Numbered from the stretch's first letter, positions 1-6,146 are shown. The stretch: 7,480 nucleotides of DNA from JALYXS01 sp051003795 (GCA_051003795.1 JBPCKZ010000098.1:1-7480); one strand, 5' to 3'. Program-made: numbers and translations. The notes: a model not told the origin generated them from the sequence alone.

Positions 1-6
1 CAACAA

Positions 7-28
7 GTGTCCACACGAGTGTGGACAC
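7..28. repeat. Perfect inverted repeat upstream of hisC
   Basis: The arms GTGTCCACAC (7-16) and GTGTGGACAC (19-28) are exact reverse complements separated by the two bases GA. As DNA this is a near-perfect dyad of the kind bound by dimeric regulators. As RNA it could form a strong stem once a few central pairs open into a loop. No T-run follows it, so it is a poor match to an intrinsic terminator. It lies 25-46 nt before the hisC ATG. Its function is not known: operator, RNA structure and dispersed intergenic repeat are all possible. Confidence 0.6.
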
Positions 29-29
29 G

Positions 30-47
30 GCAGGCAAGAGTGCCCGC
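30..47. repeat. Second small inverted repeat abutting the hisC start
   Basis: GGCA (33-36) and TGCC (41-44) pair around the tetraloop AGAG. After one A-C mismatch the stem extends by two further pairs (30-31 with 46-47). It sits directly after the larger palindrome and ends 5 nt before the proposed hisC ATG, where a ribosome-binding site would be expected. In a transcript that crosses it, it could limit access to that start. The tandem arrangement suggests one composite element, but with only 52 bases visible this is inference. Confidence 0.4.
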
Positions 48-52
48 GCCAC

Positions 53-1123
53 ATGCGAACTAGACTCCCCAAAGGCGCAGTCCGGCCCCGAAAAGCCGTC
101 CTCTCGATGGCACCCTACTCGCCTCCCACGGGCAATCGACTCGAAAAACTGCGCCTCGATTTCAACGAAAACACCGTGGGCTGCTCCCCGCGCGTCACGC
201 AATTCCTGAAGGATTGCCTGACACCGGAGCGTCTCGCCGTATATCCCAGCTACGAAGAAACCAAGCAGACTCTCGCGGCTCATTTTCAAGTGAAGCCCGA
301 GCGGTTCATCCTGACGAACGGAACCGACGAAGCGATCCAAGTGTTCATCAACACCTACGTCGACGACGCGCAACAAGTGCTGCTGCTGCGCCCCTCCTAC
401 GCGATGTACCGCTTCTACGCCGAAGTAGCGGGCGCGAAAATTTGCGAGATCGCTTATCAACCGCCGCTGTACGACGTACCCGTGCGCGAGATCCTCGAAC
501 GAATCGCGCCGGAGACACGCGCCGTCATCATCGCGAATCCGAACAATCCAACCGGCACGGCGACCGGTCTCGAAGCTATCGAGCGCATTCTCAAGCGCGC
601 CCGTCACGCCGTCGTGCTGATCGACGAAGCTTATTACGAGTTCTGCGGCGTAACCGCGCTCCGCCGCCTGGACCAGTATCCGAATCTGTTCGTGAGCCGC
701 ACGTTTTCGAAAGTCTATGGGATGGCCGCCATGCGCATCGGCTGCCTGTTTTCGCACGAGGCGAATATCGCTTTTTTGCGCAAGACTCAGTCGCCCTATA
801 GCGTGAATACGCTAGCCGGCTTGGCCGCGGGCGAGGCCGTGAAAGATACCGGCTACGTCCGGAATTACGTCGCGGAAGTGCTCGCGGCGCGCGAGCTGAT
901 GTGCGTGGGCCTTGAGAAACTAGGCATTCCCTACGTGCCAAGCTCGGCGAATTTCGTTTTGGCCGATGCCGGCAAGCGCGCCATCGAAGTGCGCGACGCC
1001 CTGCGCGATCGCGCGATTCTGGTTCGCGATCGAAGCTATGAAATCCCCGGTGGCCTGCGGATCACCGTCGGCACCCGCGAGCAGACGCGCCGGCTGCTCG
1101 AAGAACTGGAACAAATCTGGTAA
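53..1123 (+). CDS. hisC: Histidinol-phosphate aminotransferase
   Basis: A PLP-dependent fold-type I aminotransferase that converts imidazole-acetol phosphate and glutamate to histidinol phosphate and 2-oxoglutarate, in the cytoplasm. The 356 residues carry the expected landmarks: FNEN near 37-40, TNGTDEAI 88-95, the NPNNPTG loop 162-168, DEAYYEF 191-197 (Asp191 contacts the pyridine nitrogen, Tyr194 the cofactor hydroxyl), SRTFSK with the Schiff-base Lys220, Arg228 for cofactor phosphate, and GLRITVG with Arg336 for the substrate carboxylate. Length is normal. The start is uncertain: ATG 53 keeps the RKAVLSM segment usual for the N-terminus but has a poor Shine-Dalgarno; ATG 107 is the only later candidate before the FNEN motif. 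The frame is open to the window's left edge. The stop overlaps the next gene's ATG by one base (TAATG), so the two are probably translationally coupled. Confidence 0.95.
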   Translation: MRTRLPKGAVRPRKAVLSMAPYSPPTGNRLEKLRLDFNENTVGCSPRVTQFLKDCLTPERLAVYPSYEETKQTLAAHFQVKPERFILTNGTDEAIQVFINTYVDDAQQVLLLRPSYAMYRFYAEVAGAKICEIAYQPPLYDVPVREILERIAPETRAVIIANPNNPTGTATGLEAIERILKRARHAVVLIDEAYYEFCGVTALRRLDQYPNLFVSRTFSKVYGMAAMRIGCLFSHEANIAFLRKTQSPYSVNTLAGLAAGEAVKDTGYVRNYVAEVLAARELMCVGLEKLGIPYVPSSANFVLADAGKRAIEVRDALRDRAILVRDRSYEIPGGLRITVGTREQTRRLLEELEQIW

Positions 1124-1800
1124 TGAGCAAGCTTTTGGTATTCGACATGGACGGCGTGTTGGTCGATGTGACCGAATCCTATCGCGAGACGATTCAGCGC
1201 ACCGTCGAGCACTTCACGGGCCGGCGCATCGCGCGCGATCTGATTCAGGATTACAAAAATCGCGGCGGTTTCAACGACGATTGGAAACTATCGCACCAGT
1301 TGATTCAAGACCTCGGCGGGAGCGCCGCGTATCCAGAGATAGTCGATCGCTTTCAAGCGATTTTCCACGGCGATGGCTCGGATGGCTTGATTTTGCGCGA
1401 GCGGTGGCTTGCCGCGGATGGGCTGTTCAACCGGCTTGCGGAAAAATACGATTTGGCGATCTTCACGGGCAGGCTTCGCTGGGAAGCGGACGTGACGCTG
1501 CAACGTTTCGCGCCCAATCTGTTTTGTCCGATTATCGGGGCGGACAATGTGGAGCGCACGAAACCCGCGCCCGACGGGCTGCTGAAAATTCGAGAGATGG
1601 TTCCACACGAAGAAATCTGGTACATCGGCGATACGGTGGACGATGCCCGAAGCGCCCGCGCCGCGGCGGTGCCTTTCATCGGGATTGCATCCAAGGCGAG
1701 TCCCAAACGCGACGACCTGATCGGTTTGCTTCGCGCCGAAAAGGCCGTTGCGGTCGTGGACGACATCAACCAACTGGAGGCCGCGATTGCGAACGGCTAG
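1123..1800 (+). CDS. HAD-superfamily (subfamily IA) phosphatase, candidate histidinol-phosphatase
   Basis: A 225-residue HAD hydrolase with all four catalytic motifs: motif I DMDGVLVD at 8-15 (nucleophile Asp8, acid/base Asp10), motif II IFTGR with Thr115, motif III Lys147 in TKPAPDG, and motif IV GDTVDD with Asp170 and Asp173/174 for magnesium. The cap lies between motifs I and II, as in subfamily IA (C1 cap), and contains a distinctive GGFNDDW segment at 48-54. From memory it resembles the uncharacterised family called HAD-SF-IA-hyp1. It sits between hisC and hisB, overlapping both, and the downstream hisB lacks a phosphatase domain. The natural inference is that it dephosphorylates histidinol phosphate to histidinol. 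Substrate is not readable from sequence, and a phosphoglycolate-like or housekeeping phosphatase remains possible. HAD assignment is near certain; the histidinol-phosphatase role is moderate. Confidence 0.9.
   Translation: MSKLLVFDMDGVLVDVTESYRETIQRTVEHFTGRRIARDLIQDYKNRGGFNDDWKLSHQLIQDLGGSAAYPEIVDRFQAIFHGDGSDGLILRERWLAADGLFNRLAEKYDLAIFTGRLRWEADVTLQRFAPNLFCPIIGADNVERTKPAPDGLLKIREMVPHEEIWYIGDTVDDARSARAAAVPFIGIASKASPKRDDLIGLLRAEKAVAVVDDINQLEAAIANG
1776..1780 (+). promoter_or_regulatory. Ribosome-binding site deciding the hisB start
   Basis: GGAGG lies 6 nt before a TTG at 1787. This is the best Shine-Dalgarno in the his cluster. It selects TTG 1787 over the upstream in-frame TTG at 1748, and the choice gives the family's usual 195-residue length. 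It is embedded in the 3' end of the HAD gene. Confidence 0.75.
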
Positions 1801-2374
1801 AATTCAGCGCGATACCAAAGAAACGCAAATAGGCGGGAAACTCAATATCGACGGCACGGGCCAATATGAGATCTCGACCGGCATTCGCTTTCTCGATCAC
1901 ATGCTGGAACTGTTCACCAAGCATGGCGGGTTCGATCTGCAACTCGACGCGAAGGGCGATCTCGACGTGGACCAACATCACACGGTGGAGGACGCGGGCA
2001 TCGTTCTGGGCCAGCTTTTTGCGAAAGCGCTGGGCGACCGGCGCGGCATCAATCGCGCGGGATATTTCGTGTTGCCCATGGATGAGACACTCGCCGTGGT
2101 CGCGCTGGACCTGGGCGGCCGCCCCGCTTTGGTGTATAAGGACCGCGTGAAAGTGCGGCTGGTGGGGGATTTGCAATCGGAACTCCTCGAGGATTTCTTC
2201 GGCGGTTTCGTGAATCATGCGGGCGCCAATCTGCACGCCAAGGTGCTGTACGGGCGATCGAATCATCACAAGATCGAAGCGATTTTCAAATGCTTCGCGC
2301 GCGCATTGCGGTACGCTTGCTCGACCGATGAGCGGCTGAAAGACCAATTGCCATCGACGAAAGGCTTATTGTGA
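1787..2374 (+). CDS. hisB: Imidazoleglycerol-phosphate dehydratase
   Basis: Removes water from imidazole glycerol phosphate to give imidazole-acetol phosphate, the HisC substrate. It is a manganese-dependent cytoplasmic enzyme that assembles into a 24-mer. From TTG 1787 the protein is 195 residues, the standard monofunctional length. It begins MRTARIQRDTKET and shows the duplicated metal-site motifs: FLDHM (His38), DQHHTVED (His64, His65, Glu68), LPMDETLAVVALDLGGRP near 96-113, and NHHKIE (His140, His141, Glu144). There is no N-terminal histidinol-phosphatase domain of the E. coli HisB type. The gene overlaps the HAD gene by 14 nt, and its TGA overlaps the hisH GTG (GTGA), so both junctions suggest translational coupling. 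The position before FFGGF is Asp116 rather than the His seen in some homologues; I recall Glu or Asp there as common in bacteria. Confidence 0.96.
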   Translation: MRTARIQRDTKETQIGGKLNIDGTGQYEISTGIRFLDHMLELFTKHGGFDLQLDAKGDLDVDQHHTVEDAGIVLGQLFAKALGDRRGINRAGYFVLPMDETLAVVALDLGGRPALVYKDRVKVRLVGDLQSELLEDFFGGFVNHAGANLHAKVLYGRSNHHKIEAIFKCFARALRYACSTDERLKDQLPSTKGLL

Positions 2375-2970
2375 TCGCCGTCTTCGATTACGGCGCCGGC
2401 AATCTGCGGTCCGTGCTCAACACCCTCGAAGAGGTTGGGGCGGAGTTCGTTTTGACAAGCGATGCCGCTGGCTTGCGGAGCGCATCGAAGTTGATCCTGC
2501 CCGGAGTTGGGCATTTCGGCCAGATCATGCGCGCGCTCGACGATCTTCAAGTGCGCGAGACGCTGCGCGAGCGGATCGGCGCGGGCGTTCCTTTCCTCGG
2601 CATCTGTCTCGGTCTGCAGGCGTTGTTCGAGGGCAGCGAGGAGGCGCCGGAGCAGCGGGGCCTCGGGATTTTCGAAGGCACGGCGCGGCGTTTTTCCAAC
2701 TCGGAGCGCGTGCCGCACATGGGTTGGAACCAGTTGGAGCCGCGCTCGCCCTCGAGGCTGCTGGCGAATATCGGTTTGAGGCCTTACGTATATTTCGCGC
2801 ACAGTTACTACGTTCCGGAGACACCCGCGACGTCGGCTGCCTGCACCTACTCCGTCCCGTATACGGCGGCGCTCGAATCGGAAAATATCTTCGGCGTGCA
2901 ATTTCATCCCGAAAAATCCGGGCCGGTCGGCTTGCGGATCGTTCGCAACTTCGTGGAGCTCCAGGTATAA
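2371..2970 (+). CDS. hisH: Imidazole glycerol phosphate synthase, glutaminase subunit
   Basis: A class I (triad) glutamine amidotransferase that hydrolyses glutamine and channels ammonia into HisF for synthesis of imidazole glycerol phosphate and AICAR. The 199 residues start MIAVFDYGAGNLRSV, have LPGVGHFG at 43-50 (oxyanion-strand region), the nucleophile Cys79 in LGICLGLQ, and His179 and Glu181 in VQFHPEKSG, completing the triad. HSYYV (144-148) is also typical. The start is GTG 2371, overlapping the hisB stop by 4 nt, with GAAAGG at 2359-2364 six bases upstream as a ribosome-binding site. Length is normal. hisF follows after 3 nt, as expected for subunits of one complex. Confidence 0.97.
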   Translation: MIAVFDYGAGNLRSVLNTLEEVGAEFVLTSDAAGLRSASKLILPGVGHFGQIMRALDDLQVRETLRERIGAGVPFLGICLGLQALFEGSEEAPEQRGLGIFEGTARRFSNSERVPHMGWNQLEPRSPSRLLANIGLRPYVYFAHSYYVPETPATSAACTYSVPYTAALESENIFGVQFHPEKSGPVGLRIVRNFVELQV

Positions 2971-2973
2971 GTT

Positions 2974-3738
2974 TTGCTGGCTAAACGCATCATCCCTTGT
3001 CTCGATGTCGCCGGCGGGCGCGTCGTCAAAGGCATCAACTTCGTCAACCTCCGCGATGCCGGAGACCCCGTCGAGCTCGCCGAGCGTTACAATCGCGACG
3101 GCGCGGACGAGCTGGTCTTCCTCGATATCACCGCATCGAGCGACGCCCGCGCCATCATGGCCCACGTCGTCGCCCTCACCGCGCGCAAGGTCTTTATCCC
3201 GCTTACGGTCGGCGGCGGAATCCGTTCGCTTGCCGACGCGCGGCGGATCCTTCTCTCCGGCGCCGATAAAGTTTCGGTCAACACCGCCGCGATCCGCCGT
3301 CCCGATCTCATCACCGAACTGAGCCGGGAATTCGGCGCGCAAGCGGTCGTGCTCGCCATCGATGCGCGCCGCCGCGCGCCCGGCGCATGGAACGTCTATA
3401 CCCGCGGCGGCCGCGACGACGAGGGCATCGACGTCGTGGCATGGGCCGCGCGCGGCGAAGAGCTCGGCGCCGGGGAGATCCTGTTGACCTCGATGGACAC
3501 CGATGGCGTCCAGGAAGGCTTCGATTGCGATCTCACGCGCGCCGTCTCGCGAGCCACTCGCATCCCGATCATCGCTTCGGGCGGCGCCGGGAAACCGGAA
3601 GATTTCACGCGCGTGTTGACCGACGGGGAAGCCGATGCCGCGCTCGCCGCTTCCATCTTTCACTATGGGACTTACACCGTGGAGCAACTGAAAGAGCACC
3701 TGTATCGCGACGGCGTTCCCGTGCGGAAAGCGGCATGA
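2974..3738 (+). CDS. hisF: Imidazole glycerol phosphate synthase, cyclase subunit
   Basis: A (beta-alpha)8-barrel cyclase that uses HisH-derived ammonia to convert PRFAR to imidazole glycerol phosphate and AICAR. The 254-residue product begins MLAKRIIPCLDV. It has catalytic Asp11 and Asp130 (VVLAIDARR), Lys19 in VVKGINF, the phosphate-binding VGGGIRS near 79-85, LLTSMDTDG at 170-178, and the second phosphate site ASGGAGKPED near 211-220. The start is TTG 2974, since this gives the canonical N-terminus; CTG 2977 is the next codon. AGGT at 2963-2966 is the only nearby Shine-Dalgarno-like match. Its TGA overlaps the hisA ATG (ATGA). Placing hisF before hisA reverses the commoner bacterial order. 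Confidence 0.97.
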   Translation: MLAKRIIPCLDVAGGRVVKGINFVNLRDAGDPVELAERYNRDGADELVFLDITASSDARAIMAHVVALTARKVFIPLTVGGGIRSLADARRILLSGADKVSVNTAAIRRPDLITELSREFGAQAVVLAIDARRRAPGAWNVYTRGGRDDEGIDVVAWAARGEELGAGEILLTSMDTDGVQEGFDCDLTRAVSRATRIPIIASGGAGKPEDFTRVLTDGEADAALAASIFHYGTYTVEQLKEHLYRDGVPVRKAA

Positions 3739-4421
3739 TCGTCCCGTGTATCGACCTGATGGACGGCAAGGTCGTCCAGCTTGTGCAAGGCCGCGACAAG
3801 GCGCTTGAAGGCGATGCGCCCCTCGAAATGCTGCGCAAATTCGCCGCGTTTCCCGAGATCCAGGTGATCGACTTGGATGCCGCGATCGGAAAGGGCGCGA
3901 ACGACGAGTTGGTTCAACTGTTAGCCTCGCGCGCCGCGATCCGAGTGGGGGGCGGCGTGCGTTCGATCGAGCGCGCGCGGACGCTGGTGGATCAAGGCGC
4001 GCGCAAGATTATCGTCGGCACGGCCGCTTTCGATGCGAAGGGGCCGAACCGGGATTTTCTGCAATCGCTATCGGACGAAATCGGCAAAGATCGATTGATA
4101 GTTGCGCTCGATTCGAAACACGGGAAAATTGTGGTGAAGGGTTGGCGCGAGGCGATGTCGTTTTCGGCCGAGGATGTCGTGCGCGCGCTGGAGCCTTACT
4201 GCTCCGGTTTTCTTTGCACGTATGTCGATAAGGAAGGCATGATGCAGGGAACCGATCTCGACTGGTTCCGGCGCTTGCGGCAGGCCACGGGGTTGGAGTT
4301 AACCGCCGCCGGCGGCATCACAACCATTGACGATATTCGCGCCTTGGACAAGCTCGACATCCACGCCGCCGTGGGAATGGCGATCTACACCGGCCGCCTG
4401 AAACTCGAAGATCTGGCGTGA
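3735..4421 (+). CDS. hisA: ProFAR isomerase (HisA), short and divergent
   Basis: The half-barrel-duplicated TIM-barrel enzyme that isomerises ProFAR to PRFAR, the substrate of HisHF. The 228-residue product keeps the acid/base Asp7 (VPCIDLMDGKVVQL), Asp126 (LIVALDSKHG), a Thr162 counterpart in TYVDKEG, and phosphate-binding glycines in VGGGVRS (71-77) and AAGGITT (181-187). It is about 10-20 residues shorter than usual bacterial HisA. The first loop (QGRDKALEGDAPLEML) departs from the common QGDF...Y..DP pattern, and VDKEGMMQGTD is intermediate between bacterial T(D/E)I..DGT and the DVEG of fungal/plant HIS6. TrpF-like or dual PriA activity cannot be excluded, but the his-operon position and partner genes favour HisA. 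The start overlaps the hisF stop by 4 nt. It is the last gene of the operon visible here; no hisI or hisE follows. Confidence 0.9.
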   Translation: MIVPCIDLMDGKVVQLVQGRDKALEGDAPLEMLRKFAAFPEIQVIDLDAAIGKGANDELVQLLASRAAIRVGGGVRSIERARTLVDQGARKIIVGTAAFDAKGPNRDFLQSLSDEIGKDRLIVALDSKHGKIVVKGWREAMSFSAEDVVRALEPYCSGFLCTYVDKEGMMQGTDLDWFRRLRQATGLELTAAGGITTIDDIRALDKLDIHAAVGMAIYTGRLKLEDLA

Positions 4422-4494
4422 TCTTGCTCCTGCCTGGCATCCATATGGGGAGTGTTGCCGCGCAAGGACAATCGGGCGACCGGCCTTCACGACG

Positions 4495-4516
4495 GCATCG
4501 GAGAAGAATCCGATGC
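4495..4516. terminator. Hairpin between convergent hisA and the Uma2 gene
   Basis: GCATCGGA (4495-4502) and TCCGATGC (4509-4516) are exact reverse complements around the loop GAAGAA. Two further pairs (4493-4494 with 4517-4518, one of them G-U) extend the stem to about 10 bp. Only a short TTT follows, at 4521-4523, and no T-run exists on the minus side, so it is not a textbook intrinsic terminator. Its placement 73 nt after the hisA stop and just beyond the end of the opposing gene fits a terminator serving both directions. The rest of the 100-nt spacer 4422-4521 shows nothing I can name. Confidence 0.45.
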
Positions 4517-4521
4517 TGGCT

Positions 4522-5103
4522 TTAAGCGCCGGCCGTGAACGGAACCTTGTCGTAAATTTCGCTCAACTGGATATTGCAGTCGATACTTCCAATCCGGCAT
4601 ACGGCTTCCATTCCTACGTATTCCGTCAAGATCCATTGCTCTTCGGAACGCCGCTCGAAACTTTCGACTCGCGCCTCGTCTTGGGAAACGAGAATGTAGG
4701 CCTTCAGTGAATCCAGCTTCCAGTACTGGGCGAATTTGAATCCGCGGTCGTGTCCCTCGGTCGATTTGGAAAGCACTTCCACAATCGCCGTTGGATTTAG
4801 AAGCGTGTCCCTTTGATCGTCGGAGTAAACGGGGTCGCCGCAAACCACAACGATATCCGGATACGTGTACAGGCCCGTTTCGGAGACGCGAACCCGCAAA
4901 TCCGTCGTTGAAACCAAGCAGGGCCGCTTCTTCAACGCTTGCCGCAGCTCGCCCGCAAAGTTACAGATGACGATTGCATGCGGATGCGTCCCGCCCGACA
5001 TGGCGAAAATCCGACCTTGATAATACTCGTGCCTGACTTCGGCGGCTCGCTCGGCTTCCAAGTATTGCTCGGGCGTGATTCGCGGAACCGGTTGGGCCGA
5101 CAT
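4522..5103 (-). CDS. Uma2-family putative endonuclease (PD-(D/E)XK fold)
   Basis: A 193-residue protein of the Uma2/DUF820 family, found in many copies in cyanobacteria, acidobacteria, Chloroflexi and planctomycetes. The fold is restriction-endonuclease-like, and the cellular role is not established. Visible family landmarks are TPEQYLEAE at 10-18, RHEYYQGRIFAMSGGT..H (Glu26, His40), the strand YPDIVVV with Asp83, NPTAIVEVLS with Glu109, and GFKFAQYW with Lys123, followed by AYILVSQDE. Asp83, Glu109 and Lys123 are the likely active-site acids and base. The usual LSPST is LSKST here. The start is the ATG whose complement is at 5101-5103; no strong Shine-Dalgarno precedes it. A hand count over 4561-4860 gives about 53% GC against roughly 65% in hisF and hisA samples, so it may have been acquired. 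It stands alone, convergent to hisA and divergent from the DUF1385 gene. Confidence 0.88.
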   Translation of the reverse strand: MSAQPVPRITPEQYLEAERAAEVRHEYYQGRIFAMSGGTHPHAIVICNFAGELRQALKKRPCLVSTTDLRVRVSETGLYTYPDIVVVCGDPVYSDDQRDTLLNPTAIVEVLSKSTEGHDRGFKFAQYWKLDSLKAYILVSQDEARVESFERRSEEQWILTEYVGMEAVCRIGSIDCNIQLSEIYDKVPFTAGA

Positions 5104-5134
5104 ACGGGATGCATTCCCGATTTTAACGCTGACA

Positions 5135-5140
5135 TATAAT
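5135..5140 (+). promoter_or_regulatory. Possible -10 element in the divergent spacer
   Basis: A perfect TATAAT occurs in the short AT-richer spacer between the Uma2 gene and the DUF1385 gene. No convincing -35 lies 16-19 nt upstream (CATTCC or TGCATT at best). If used, transcription would start near 5147, ruling out ATG 5139 as the next gene's start and leaving ATG 5199, or a nearly leaderless GTG 5157. The same AT-rich stretch could serve the minus-strand Uma2 gene. Confidence 0.3.
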
Positions 5141-5147
5141 GATCTTT

Positions 5148-5151
5148 GAGG
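5148..5151 (+). promoter_or_regulatory. Candidate ribosome-binding site for the DUF1385 gene
   Basis: GAGG lies 5 nt before GTG 5157. Neither ATG 5139 nor ATG 5199 has a comparable sequence upstream, so this is the main reason for choosing GTG 5157 as the start. Confidence 0.4.
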
Positions 5152-5156
5152 TCCTA

Positions 5157-6134
5157 GTGTCCGTCCGCACCTTTCTACGTCTTTTTGCCCACATTCAAAT
5201 GCTTCCCATTCTCGAGAGTGGGGAGGAAACTCTAGTTGGCGGCCAAGCCGTGATGGAGGGCGTCATGATGCGCGCTCCGCACAGCTATTGCGTCGCCGTT
5301 CGCAAGCCCGATGGCGAAATCGTCACCGAAGAGATGCCGGTGCCGCGCATGGCGGAGAAATATCGCCTTTTCAAATATCCCGTTCTGCGGGGAATCGGGA
5401 CGCTGGGCCAAGCCATGTCGCTCGGGATCAAAGCGCTGCGGTTTTCGGCAAATGCGGCGCTCGCGACCGGTGAATCCGCGGAGAAGCCGAAAGAACTCTC
5501 CTCCTGGATGCTCGGTCTAAACCTCCTTTTCTCCCTGGCTTTTTTCATCTTCCTTTATAAATTCGTCCCGCTGCTCGTCGTAACCAAACTCGGAAAAATT
5601 TATCCGATGCTGCAGGGCCGCATCGCCTTCAATGTCGCCGACGGCCTGCTTCGCATGGCAATCTTTCTGGCGTTCTTGTATTTTGTTTCGCGCGCCAAGG
5701 ATATCAAGCGCGTTTTTGAATACCACGGGGCCGAGCATAAGGTCGTATTCAACTTTGAATCCGGCAAGCCGGTCAACGTCGAAAACGCGCAAGAATTCGT
5801 CACGTTTCATCCGCGCTGCGGAACGAGTTTCCTCCTGGTCGTGATGGTGATCTCGATGCTCGTTTACATCCTGATCCCGTTCGATTCGTTCACGGGAAAA
5901 CTGGTCTCGCGCATCGCGCTTCTGCCCGTGATTACCGGGATGAGCTACGAGTTGATCCGTTTCGCCGCGAAGCGCCGCGGTTCGTTCCTGGCCACGCTTA
6001 CGGCGCCGGGCTTGTGGCTGCAGCGAATTACCACTCAGCCGCCATCGGATGAACAGACCAGCGTCGCCATCTGCGCTTTGAATCGCGCGATGACTCTCGA
6101 AGGAAAGCAGGGCGGCGAACTCGTTATCGCGTAA
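5157..6134 (+). CDS. DUF1385 (YqhQ-like) integral membrane protein
   Basis: A conserved membrane protein of unknown biochemical function, called YqhQ in Bacillus. Numbering from GTG 5157 (325 residues), it has the N-terminal signature VGGQAVMEGVMMR at 27-39, then hydrophobic segments near 119-142, 162-180, 215-232 and 240-256. It also has EYHGAEHK at 188-195, FHPRCGTSF at 207-215, and the C-terminal APGLWLQRITT...D.Q..VAICAL. The conserved His, Glu and Cys in the two central motifs look like a metal or active site next to the membrane; that is inference. Start is uncertain among ATG 5139, GTG 5157 (has GAGG) and ATG 5199 (close to the signature). prfA follows after 12 nt and prmC after that, so it is probably co-transcribed with the translation-termination genes, an association I also recall in Firmicutes. 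Confidence 0.9.
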   Translation: MSVRTFLRLFAHIQMLPILESGEETLVGGQAVMEGVMMRAPHSYCVAVRKPDGEIVTEEMPVPRMAEKYRLFKYPVLRGIGTLGQAMSLGIKALRFSANAALATGESAEKPKELSSWMLGLNLLFSLAFFIFLYKFVPLLVVTKLGKIYPMLQGRIAFNVADGLLRMAIFLAFLYFVSRAKDIKRVFEYHGAEHKVVFNFESGKPVNVENAQEFVTFHPRCGTSFLLVVMVISMLVYILIPFDSFTGKLVSRIALLPVITGMSYELIRFAAKRRGSFLATLTAPGLWLQRITTQPPSDEQTSVAICALNRAMTLEGKQGGELVIA

Positions 6135-6146
6135 TCCGCGGCTTGA

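Noticed and set aside
1748..1786. Longer hisB starting at TTG 1748
   Set aside because: The extra 13 residues do not resemble the family. TTG 1787 has GGAGG 6 nt upstream and gives the usual 195 residues.
2132..2137. Asp116 of HisB where some homologues have a metal-ligand His
   Set aside because: I recall Glu or Asp at this position in many bacterial HisB proteins, and the other metal-site residues are intact, so I do not read it as loss of function. The interval given is approximate.
2266..3699. A 477-codon open frame on the minus strand
   Set aside because: It lies antisense to hisB, hisH and hisF, all of which have full family motifs. Its Arg/Asp-rich, low-motif translation is a GC-rich shadow.
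3387..3734. Upstream extension of the hisA frame into hisF, giving a 344-residue protein
   Set aside because: The extra N-terminal part is Arg-rich antisense-like composition read out of frame from hisF. The HisA motif VPCIDL begins at ATG 3735, which gives a standard ATGA overlap.
4513..4710. A 65-codon plus-strand frame over the 3' end of the Uma2 gene
   Set aside because: No family resemblance, and it is antisense to a supported coding region.
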